From: a bacterium
GTDB lineage: Bacteria; Fidelibacterota; Marinisomatia; Marinisomatales; JAHJCW01
Assembly: GCA_018812885.1 (NCBI GenBank)
Contig: JAHJCW010000109.1
Location: 1 to 9,781, forward strand
DNA length: 9,781 nucleotides
Direction: 5' to 3'
Both the position numbers and the translations under genes were made by a program. The notes below the pieces were generated by a model, which was not told the origin of the DNA, did no database searches, and saw only the letters and a program-made list of their open reading frames with translations. Shown here piece after piece: positions 1 through 5,207 of the stretch; the first letter of the stretch is position 1, and every line of letters starts with the position of its first letter.

Positions 1-2
1 AT

Positions 3-9
3 GAGGTGA
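3..9 (+). promoter_or_regulatory. Shine-Dalgarno site of the first lipoprotein gene
   Basis: The sequence GAGGTGA ends four bases before the ATG at 14, a near-ideal ribosome binding site. The first nine bases read ATG AGG TGA, so a gene upstream of the window could end in this site. That would put the lipoprotein inside a longer operon, but it cannot be decided from here. Confidence 0.7.
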
Positions 10-13
10 AAAA

Positions 14-1402
14 ATGAAAAAAATACAAAATTCAATAGTTTTATTTGTTGCCATTGGAGCAATATTGGTTCTGCAGGGATGTTACACACAGATGGAATCA
101 ACAAAAAAAATTAGGGTTACAAGCAGACCTGTATATGAAACAAGAACTTATACTTATACGCAACCAGTGGAAAATGATTCGTTGGTATATTATCAGGACG
201 AGGATGGAAACATATACTATGAAGATGTATATGGGAATATAAATTATGTCGAAGATGATTCAAGTTTTTCCACAGCTTATCAAAAAGGTTTTACTCTTGA
301 AACTCCTGTCACACAAGTTAAGGAATATCATCACTATTATTACGATGATTCGTTCTATTATAATATGCGCGATCCATATTATGACAATTTCAGCTGGAAT
401 GTGAGTTTCTCGTGGGGTAATCGCTATTATAGTCCATATCGTTATTACAATTACTCACCATATAATTATGTAAATTGGTATTGGGATTACCCCTATTATG
501 ATCCGTATTGGGGTTACAGTCCATGGTATTCATATAATTCTGGTTATTATTGGGGACATCAGTATAATAACTATTGGGGCGGAAATTGGTATGGAGATAA
601 CTACTGGTATAATAATAAATATCAATATAACCGCGATAAACGCGATTGGGATCGTCGTGGAAGCGATAATAGAGACAGAAACACTTACGTTCCACGGAAT
701 AATACCAATGGTTATCCTGAAGGACTGTCTAATCCTGTAAGTGTTACAAAACCGAGTACTACTAATGAACGGACTGTTATTAAAAGATCTAACGGTAATT
801 CTGAACAACAAGCTCCTAAAAAATCGTCAAGCACAGTAATAAAAAGAACTCAATCACAATCAAACGATGGAAATAATAATAACACTGATAAAAATACAAA
901 ATCAAAGACTAGAGTACGTTCTACTGACAAGAAAGAAACGAGCAGTAATTTGAACCGTATTCCAAGCGGAAGTACAAACAGTACAAGAATTAGGACGCAG
1001 ACTTTAATTAGACTAAATAATACTCAGTCGCCGATAACAACTACAGTTAAAAGATCAACTAGTCGTACACAAGTTGCGGTTGACCGTAGTCCTGCAAGAC
1101 AGAATACACAAAGTGCGAATGTAATAAAGAATGTTGTTAGAAAGACTGCTCCCATAGTGAAATCAACTATAAATAGACTAACAGATTCCAAAACTTATAC
1201 AGCAAAAACGTCTGTCAAAAGAACTACTCAGTCTAAAAGCTCTGTAAAAAGTAATAAAGATAATAGCCCAAAAAGTAGTTCATCAACACAATCCAGTAGC
1301 GGTTCATCCTATAGCTCAACGAGCAGTAGCAAGTCTTCATCATCTGCTACTAGTTCAAGATCGTCGAGCGGAAATACTGGCAGCAGATCAAGGAAAAATT
1401 AG
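14..1402 (+). CDS. Tyr/Trp-rich, Ser/Arg-rich low-complexity lipoprotein, unknown function
   Basis: I do not recognise a named family. The 462-residue product begins with a lysine-containing n-region, a hydrophobic stretch (about 7-20) and a lipobox LQGC, so Cys23 should be lipidated and the protein anchored in a membrane, probably the outer one. Residues 30-100 are mixed and acidic. Residues 105-205 are extremely rich in Tyr, Trp, Asn and Gly, with many YY, WY and YW pairs. Residues 205-462 are cationic and disordered-looking, rich in Ser, Thr, Lys, Arg and Asn. They carry a loose recurring motif of the type TVIKR (residues 254, 274), TTVKRS (343) and SVKRT (400), and end in Ser-rich runs. 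The gene sits directly before the PorV-like gene and is probably co-transcribed with it. A surface, adhesive or matrix-like role is possible but only inferred from composition. The ATG is supported by a strong ribosome binding site. Confidence 0.85.
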   Translation: MKKIQNSIVLFVAIGAILVLQGCYTQMESTKKIRVTSRPVYETRTYTYTQPVENDSLVYYQDEDGNIYYEDVYGNINYVEDDSSFSTAYQKGFTLETPVTQVKEYHHYYYDDSFYYNMRDPYYDNFSWNVSFSWGNRYYSPYRYYNYSPYNYVNWYWDYPYYDPYWGYSPWYSYNSGYYWGHQYNNYWGGNWYGDNYWYNNKYQYNRDKRDWDRRGSDNRDRNTYVPRNNTNGYPEGLSNPVSVTKPSTTNERTVIKRSNGNSEQQAPKKSSSTVIKRTQSQSNDGNNNNTDKNTKSKTRVRSTDKKETSSNLNRIPSGSTNSTRIRTQTLIRLNNTQSPITTTVKRSTSRTQVAVDRSPARQNTQSANVIKNVVRKTAPIVKSTINRLTDSKTYTAKTSVKRTTQSKSSVKSNKDNSPKSSSSTQSSSGSSYSSTSSSKSSSSATSSRSSSGNTGSRSRKN

Positions 1403-1406
1403 AAGT

Positions 1407-1410
1407 GAGG
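1407..1410 (+). promoter_or_regulatory. Ribosome binding site that fixes the PorV-like start at 1417
   Basis: GAGG lies six bases before the ATG at 1417. The in-frame GTG at 1405 overlaps this site and has no ribosome binding site of its own, so the downstream ATG is the better start. Only a few bases separate the site from the stop codon of the preceding gene, so translation of the two is probably coupled. Confidence 0.6.
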
Positions 1411-1416
1411 AACATA

Positions 1417-2787
1417 ATGAAAAAATTAATTATGAAGATGAATATAGGATTATTGCTAACAATTGGGTTAGTAAGCGGACAAAGTGCCCACGATGCAATA
1501 CACATTACGGAAAATGAAGAGGGATTCGGTGTTCGCGCTTTAGCGATGGGTGGAGCTTACACAGCTTTGGCAAATGATTACTCGGGAATTTATTGGAATC
1601 CGGCTGGTTTAGCTTCCATAGATAAAACTGGTATTCACGCTGAATTATCACATTTGCAATTTTCCAACGATGCATTATATATGGGGAATTTGACCTCCAA
1701 TAATCAAGGATTTACAAAACTTAAATCAATAGGTTTTGTGATGCCGCTACCTACTGCACAAGGAAGTTTTGTAATAGCCGGTGGTTATAATAAAGTATTA
1801 GACTACGATGATCACTTATATTTTGAAGGGTTTGGAGATATGTCTAATGACATCGGTTTTGATATAGAAGATGAAAATGGTGATATTTATTTTTATCCAT
1901 TTGATCAGGGTGTTTATAGACAAGAAGAAGTACGTAGCGAAGGCGGTTTACGTCAGTGGAGTATTGGTGGAGCTATTGCACTTTCTTCTAATTTCACAAT
2001 TGGGTTAACAACATCGTTGGTTCATGGCAAGGAAGAATACAATTTAGGTTTTTCACAATTTGATGATAATGATCTGTATAATGTATATCCCGGTGACTTT
2101 GATGAGTACACAGTTAATCAGTATTTACAATCAGATTATTATGCTCTGAATCTCAAACTTGGTGGTATGGTTGACCTTAATAATATGATAAAGGTGGGAG
2201 GAGTTATTACATTACCGTCCAAGTATTATGTTGAGGAAACTCATTCTTTTAGTGATGACTTAGTCTTTGATGACGGTACTAATGATCCAACTTCGGATAC
2301 CGGTAATTGGGATTACAATGTTAAAACACCATTTATCTTTGACGCAGGAATAGCATTTACAAATAATCTGATTACTTTATCTGCCTCAGGGCGTTACCGG
2401 GATTGGTCACAGACACGCTTTGAAGTCTCAGGGTTTGATACAAATAGCCAAGATTATAGCGATCTAATGAGTGAAAATAATTCTTTAGCTCGTGATTATG
2501 ATCAAGTGCTTGAATACAGATTAGGTGGCGAAATATTACTACCGGGATTGAACACAAAATTGCGGGCGGGCTACACACTGATTCCATCGCCTTTGCGTGA
2601 TTTAAATGATGATCGTATAACTTATAGTGCCGGTGTGAGTTTTAAAGTAGATAATAATGTCAGTCTCGATTTTTCATACTTAAAACGCGATTGGACACGC
2701 GATAGTTGGGACATATATACTCCCGCCGGAGTCAAAGAGAATATTGAAACGCACAAAGTGTTAGTAGGTTTGACGTATAACCTCTGA
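1417..2787 (+). CDS. PorV/OmpP1-FadL-like outer-membrane beta-barrel protein
   Basis: The product is 456 residues from the ATG at 1417 (460 from an in-frame GTG at 1405, which is less likely). A basic n-region and hydrophobic segment ending near VSGQSA form a signal peptide. Just after it comes the family signature G-x-R-A-L-A-M-G-G-A-Y-T-A, followed by the N-P-A-G-L motif about 20 residues on. This is typical of the PorV/UPF0164 group within the OmpP1/FadL superfamily. The rest alternates short hydrophobic strands with polar, Asp/Tyr-rich turns, as expected for a barrel, and ends in a strand-like TYNL. Members of the superfamily include fatty-acid channels (FadL) and PorV, a shuttle protein of the type IX secretion system. 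No residue here decides between these, so the substrate or partner is unknown. It lies 14 bases after the lipoprotein gene and is followed by a terminator, so the two form a likely two-gene unit. Confidence 0.82.
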   Translation: MKKLIMKMNIGLLLTIGLVSGQSAHDAIHITENEEGFGVRALAMGGAYTALANDYSGIYWNPAGLASIDKTGIHAELSHLQFSNDALYMGNLTSNNQGFTKLKSIGFVMPLPTAQGSFVIAGGYNKVLDYDDHLYFEGFGDMSNDIGFDIEDENGDIYFYPFDQGVYRQEEVRSEGGLRQWSIGGAIALSSNFTIGLTTSLVHGKEEYNLGFSQFDDNDLYNVYPGDFDEYTVNQYLQSDYYALNLKLGGMVDLNNMIKVGGVITLPSKYYVEETHSFSDDLVFDDGTNDPTSDTGNWDYNVKTPFIFDAGIAFTNNLITLSASGRYRDWSQTRFEVSGFDTNSQDYSDLMSENNSLARDYDQVLEYRLGGEILLPGLNTKLRAGYTLIPSPLRDLNDDRITYSAGVSFKVDNNVSLDFSYLKRDWTRDSWDIYTPAGVKENIETHKVLVGLTYNL

Positions 2788-2817
2788 TAATCACCGTTCT
2801 CAGAGGACACGATAGAG

Positions 2818-2846
2818 AAGGAGAGTATAAATTACTCTCCTTTTTT
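2818..2846 (+). terminator. Intrinsic terminator after the PorV-like gene
   Basis: A perfect 10-bp stem (2818-2827 with 2833-2842) closes a 5-base loop. The 3' arm ends in TT and runs on into four more T residues. It begins about 30 bases after the stop codon at 2787 and should end the lipoprotein/PorV-like transcript. Confidence 0.88.
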
Positions 2847-2915
2847 ATTGTAAACATTAGTATTATACAGCTGTGTTAGTATAAATTTATCTTCAATTAT
2901 AAAGGAGAATTTCTA

Positions 2916-4343
2916 ATGAATATTGTCCGTCGTCTTTTTTTAATTGTATTTATTATCCTTTCTTTTATTTCTTGTAAAAAAACAATAACAAGTTCAGAAC
3001 CATCAGTAGTAACATTTCCGGATGCTAATTTTGAAGCATTAATTCGAGAAGTTTTAGAGAAACCGACAGGAGATATATTTGACACTGATTTACAAACAAT
3101 AACCGAATTAATTGGGAATGATAAAAATATAATTGATATAGCCGGAATTGAATATTGTATAAACTTAACATTCCTGGATTTATCTAAAAATCAAATAACA
3201 GATATTACTTCACTTGTTGAAAATAGCGGATTCGATACCGGGGACTTTATAGATTTACAGAGCAACCCTCTGAGTGATACATCAAAAGGAACTCATATTC
3301 CACAATTAACAGCCAGGGGAGTTATTGTTTATTACGATAAGCCTGAAGAAATTGTCACCTTTCCGGATGCTCATTTTGAGCAATTAATTCGAGAGACACT
3401 ACAAAAACCTACCGGTGCTATTATCAATATAGATCTAGCTAAAATTACAACATTATTTGGTGGAACAAGGGGAATAACAGATATAACTGGAATAGAATAT
3501 TGCATTAATCTCTATTATTGCAGTCTTGGTGATAATAATATAACTGATATTAGCAGTCTAACCGGGTTGGCTTATTTGGAAATTCTCTATATTCATGATA
3601 ATAACATCACTGATTTTAGTGTCTTATCAACGCTACCAAGACTGAAGAGACTTATATTCGTCGGTAATCCTATTGATGATTTTAGTTTCTTATCTGATTT
3701 GATAAATCTGGAATTTATTAATATCCAAAATCTCGGACTTACCAATCTGGACATCATTGCCGATTTAATTAATTTAAAAGAACTTTGGTTTCGATATAAT
3801 CAGATTACTGATATTAACGCATTGGTTAATTTAACACAATTAACAGAAATTTGTGGTGAGCGGAATCAAATCAGCGATATTAGTCCACTTTCTAACTTAA
3901 TAACCCTGGAAGATTTATGGCTTTTTGAAAATCAAATAAGCGATTTAAGCCCTTTAGTGAATTTAGTAAATTTAGAAAGTCTTCGCTTTCAGGATAATCT
4001 GATTAACGATATTAGCCCGATTTCCAATTTAACCAATCTTAACACTTTACTTTTATATAATAATCAAATTAGTAACATTACTGCAATATCGGGACTAACA
4101 AACTTAGTCTGGTTGAAGTTGGGAAATAACCAAATTAGTGATATAAGCCCGATGCTGAATTTGCTGAATTTGAATAGTGTAGATTTACAGGATAATAATA
4201 TTACTGATATCAAGACACTGGTCGATAATGCTGGAATAAATAGTGGTGATGAAATATGGCTGAGCGGTAATCCACTAAGTGAAACTTCCATAAATACTTA
4301 TATTTCTGCTCTTGAAGCAAGGGGGGTTACAGTACATCAGTAA
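2916..4343 (+). CDS. Leucine-rich-repeat lipoprotein with two fused LRR modules
   Basis: The 475-residue product starts at an ATG with AGGAGA seven bases upstream. It has a signal peptide with lipobox FISC, so Cys20 is the likely lipidated residue, followed by KK. The body is an internalin-type array of about 22-residue repeats of the form NLxxLxxLxLxxNxIxDIxPL. Two capped modules are visible. Module A (about 32-140) has a helical-looking N-cap starting VTFPDANFE, about two repeats, and a C-cap starting at LVENSG with NPLSDTS and ARGV. Module B (about 147-475) repeats the N-cap as VTFPDAHFE, continues through about 12 repeats, and closes with the same cap (LVDNAG, NPLSETS, ARGV). LRR domains of this kind bind proteins or glycans. 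A cell-envelope binding role is likely, but the ligand is unknown. The gene is monocistronic by position, with a terminator upstream and a tRNA on the opposite strand downstream. Confidence 0.88.
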   Translation: MNIVRRLFLIVFIILSFISCKKTITSSEPSVVTFPDANFEALIREVLEKPTGDIFDTDLQTITELIGNDKNIIDIAGIEYCINLTFLDLSKNQITDITSLVENSGFDTGDFIDLQSNPLSDTSKGTHIPQLTARGVIVYYDKPEEIVTFPDAHFEQLIRETLQKPTGAIINIDLAKITTLFGGTRGITDITGIEYCINLYYCSLGDNNITDISSLTGLAYLEILYIHDNNITDFSVLSTLPRLKRLIFVGNPIDDFSFLSDLINLEFINIQNLGLTNLDIIADLINLKELWFRYNQITDINALVNLTQLTEICGERNQISDISPLSNLITLEDLWLFENQISDLSPLVNLVNLESLRFQDNLINDISPISNLTNLNTLLLYNNQISNITAISGLTNLVWLKLGNNQISDISPMLNLLNLNSVDLQDNNITDIKTLVDNAGINSGDEIWLSGNPLSETSINTYISALEARGVTVHQ

Positions 4344-4352
4344 ATAAAATAA

Positions 4353-4368
4353 GTACCCCGGACAGGAT
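4353..4368. repeat. Direct copy of the tRNA-Arg 3' end
   Basis: These 16 bases are identical to 4518-4533, which cover the discriminator base, the 3' strand of the acceptor stem and the 3' half of the T stem of the tRNA. The identity stops at the T loop: the copy continues with CC instead of TCG. Repeats of a tRNA 3' end are the usual footprint of site-specific integration, or a remnant of a decayed or duplicated tRNA. The 149 bases between the copies encode nothing recognisable. Confidence 0.75.
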
Positions 4369-4424
4369 CCATCTTCACGTTGTTACGATGGACGAGTTTT
4401 TAATATTCATATTTTAGAGATAAA

Positions 4425-4501
4425 TGGCTTGCACCTCGTCAATCTACGTCCCGACAAATCGGAACTATGCTTGATATAATATAGATTGGCTTGCCACTCG
4501 T
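4425..4501. repeat. Imperfect direct repeat pair enclosing an inverted repeat
   Basis: TGGCTTGCACCTCGT (4425-4439) and TGGCTTGCCACTCGT (4487-4501) match at 13 of 15 positions. Between them CAATCTA (4440-4446) faces TAGATTG (4482-4488). Inside that is a smaller hairpin, 4448-4454 with 4459-4465 around a CAAA loop and with one mismatch. The arrangement resembles a short structured intergenic element rather than random sequence. Whether it is mobile or multicopy cannot be seen from one window. Confidence 0.5.
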
Positions 4502-4518
4502 AACGAAGAGTAGAGCGG

Positions 4519-4592
4519 TACCCCGGACAGGATTCGAACCTGTGGCCCACAGCTTAGAAGGCTGTTGCTCTATCCAGCTGAGCTACCGGGGC
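4519..4592 (-). tRNA. tRNA-Arg (anticodon UCU)
   Basis: On the - strand a 74-base cloverleaf folds cleanly. The acceptor stem is GCCCCGG with CCGGGGT (pair 1-72 is a G-U wobble). The D arm is GCTC/GAGC. The anticodon stem ACAGC/GCTGT holds the loop CTTCTAA, giving anticodon TCT, which reads AGA and possibly AGG arginine codons. The T arm ACAGG/CCTGT holds the loop TTCGAAT. The discriminator is A. The genome does not encode the full CCA (the next bases are CCG), so it must be added after transcription. AGA is a heavily used arginine codon in AT-rich genomes. Confidence 0.95.
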
Positions 4593-4622
4593 ATAAGTAA
4601 TAATCTTTTCTCAAATAACTAT

Positions 4623-4679
4623 CCGGTAGCGAAGCTGCCTGTCCCGATAGTCTGAAAGACGTATCGGGAAGCTACCTGG
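4623..4679. repeat. Palindromic intergenic element with a nested long hairpin
   Basis: TCCCGATA (4642-4649) pairs with TATCGGGA (4662-4669). Inside, GTCT (4650-4653) pairs with AGAC (4657-4660) around a GAA loop, giving a 12-bp stem broken only by a bulged G at 4661. An outer pair GGTAGC (4625-4630) with GCTACC (4671-4676) encloses it. In addition, GAAGCTGCCTG (4631-4641) recurs as GAAGCTACCTG (4668-4678), a direct repeat with one mismatch. No T-run follows on either strand, so this is not a standard terminator. It lies just upstream of the tRNA on the tRNA's strand and looks like a REP- or MITE-type element. Confidence 0.6.
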
Positions 4680-4773
4680 GCAATTTATAGACGGAAGTTA
4701 GCTTAAAATATAAAGATAATTAAATAGAATATCGGTTGTGATTGATATTTCAAGCTGAGAAATTAATAAAATG

Positions 4774-4798
4774 CTTTCGTCGGTGTTCCGACGAGAAA
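4774..4798. repeat. Perfect 7-bp hairpin upstream of the small protein gene
   Basis: TCGTCGG (4777-4783) pairs with CCGACGA (4788-4794) around a TGTT loop, with further pairing of TT and AA possible past a bulged G. There is no T-run directly after it on the + strand, so a terminator role is weak. It may belong to the same family of CCGA-containing palindromes as the two hairpins to its left. Confidence 0.45.
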
Positions 4799-4802
4799 TA
4801 TC

Positions 4803-4831
4803 TTGCTATTTTTCGTAGATTGTAGTACACT
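4803..4831 (+). promoter_or_regulatory. Possible sigma-70-type promoter of the 75-residue protein gene
   Basis: TTGCTA (4803-4808) and TACACT (4826-4831) each match four of six consensus bases at the ideal 17-base spacing. Transcription would start near 4838, leaving a leader of about 50 bases before the ATG at 4888. A rival pair is TTGATA (4742-4747) with TAATAA (4764-4769), spaced 16. Such boxes are common by chance in AT-rich DNA. Confidence 0.3.
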
Positions 4832-4875
4832 TATCCTTGAGAGAACCACATTCGACTAATATTATAATAACAAAT

Positions 4876-4880
4876 AGGAG
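4876..4880 (+). promoter_or_regulatory. Ribosome binding site that fixes the start at 4888
   Basis: AGGAG lies seven bases before the ATG at 4888. An in-frame TTG at 4837 would add 17 residues, but it has no ribosome binding site and that extension does not resemble the repeated motif of the protein. Confidence 0.75.
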
Positions 4881-4887
4881 AAAAATT

Positions 4888-5115
4888 ATGGCTGAAAAAG
4901 TAAAAAGATGCGGCGTAAAAAAAGAATCGGGCTACCTTTATTATTTAGATAAACAAGGTGATGTATCACGTTCAAAAATGGCTCGTGCCGGAAAAGGCGG
5001 GGGCAATGCACAAAAAATAGCGAATGTCAATGTAAAACGGGAAAGTGGTTTCTTATACTTTATTGATAAAGATGGTGATGTAGCACGTGCAAAAATGGCT
5101 CGTGGTCGTAAATAA
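4888..5115 (+). CDS. Small basic protein made of two copies of a Gly-Tyr-Asp-Lys motif, unknown function
   Basis: I cannot assign a function. The product is 75 residues, rich in Lys, Arg and Gly, with no signal peptide or membrane segment, so it is probably cytoplasmic. Residues 10-36 and 49-75 are two copies of one unit: VK-K/R-ESG-Y/F-LY-Y/F-L/I-DK-Q/D-GDV-S/A-R-S/A-KMAR. They are joined by a Gly-rich linker (about 35-40). The unit looks like a short beta-hairpin (GYLYYLDKQGDV) followed by a basic tail, which would suit binding of nucleic acid or of a partner protein; this is inference. The gene stands alone between a likely promoter and a strong terminator and has a good ribosome binding site, which suggests solid independent expression. 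The conserved unit and tidy gene boundaries make it a real gene despite its size. Confidence 0.88.
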   Translation: MAEKVKRCGVKKESGYLYYLDKQGDVSRSKMARAGKGGGNAQKIANVNVKRESGFLYFIDKDGDVARAKMARGRK

Positions 5116-5132
5116 TTAAAATCTTTGTATAG

Positions 5133-5161
5133 AAAAAAGCCTTCTTTTGAAGGCTTTTTTT
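5133..5161 (+). terminator. Intrinsic terminator after the 75-residue protein gene
   Basis: AAGCCTTC (5137-5144) pairs with GAAGGCTT (5149-5156) around a TTTT loop. The stem can extend through flanking A-T pairs, and the run of T residues continues to 5161. It starts 17 bases after the stop codon and ends a monocistronic transcript. Confidence 0.92.
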
Positions 5162-5184
5162 ATGTTAATTAATCATTATTTAGG

Positions 5185-5190
5185 TATACT
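5185..5190 (+). promoter_or_regulatory. Possible -10 box of the Omp85-like gene
   Basis: TATACT matches the -10 consensus in five of six bases and lies between the preceding terminator and the ATG at 5208, so a promoter must lie about here. No clear -35 box is visible. Transcription from this box would start around 5196-5198 and leave a leader of only about ten bases, in keeping with the lack of a ribosome binding site before the gene. Confidence 0.35.
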
Positions 5191-5207
5191 AAATTCGCTC
5201 CAGCAAT

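Larger units (their letters stand above)
4344..4887. other. Repeat-rich intergenic region with one tRNA and no protein gene
   Basis: I find no convincing protein gene in this stretch of about 540 bases. It holds a 16-bp copy of the tRNA-Arg 3' end (4353-4368), the tRNA itself (4519-4592), a pair of imperfect direct repeats (4425-4439 and 4487-4501), an inverted pair (4440-4446 with 4482-4488) and three hairpins (4448-4465, 4642-4669, 4777-4794). A weak hairpin at 4368-4392 followed by five T residues could end the LRR transcript, but its stem is only six pairs around a 14-base loop. The last part (about 4800-4887) is probably the promoter and leader of the small duplicated-motif gene. Confidence 0.7.

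Noticed and set aside
390..811. Open frames on both strands overlapping the Tyr-rich part of the first lipoprotein gene
   Set aside because: They arise from the biased TAT/AAT/TGG codon content of the Tyr/Trp/Asn-rich region, have no ribosome binding sites and encode simple Ile- or Tyr/Asn-rich sequence.
1405..1416. GTG start four codons upstream for the PorV-like protein
   Set aside because: The GTG lies within the likely ribosome binding site of the ATG at 1417 and has no such site of its own; the shorter form also gives a normal signal peptide.
1417..2787. FadL-type fatty acid importer feeding the fatty acid kinase fusion and PlsY
   Set aside because: The superfamily match allows it, but the genes are about 4 kb apart in different transcription units and the signature is closer to PorV-type proteins; there is no direct support.
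4353..4368. A second tRNA gene next to the LRR gene
   Set aside because: Only the last 15 or so bases of the tRNA are matched; there is no T loop, anticodon arm or acceptor 5' strand, so it is a repeat or remnant.
4368..4401. Intrinsic terminator of the LRR lipoprotein gene
   Set aside because: A 6-bp stem TCCATC/GATGGA with a 13-base loop and four bases between stem and T-run is too weak to call; it is only noted under the intergenic region.
4642..4669. Terminator or riboswitch near the tRNA
   Set aside because: The stem is strong, but no T-run follows on either strand and no known riboswitch core is visible; a palindromic repeat element fits better.
4837..4887. TTG start giving a 17-residue extension of the small protein
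   Set aside because: No ribosome binding site precedes the TTG, while AGGAG precedes the ATG at 4888; the extension does not match the repeated unit and may lie at the transcription start.
4888..5115. EF-hand-like calcium site at DKDGDV in the small protein
   Set aside because: The first copy has DKQGDV, the helices flanking an EF-hand loop are absent, and the loop does not continue with the expected ligand positions.
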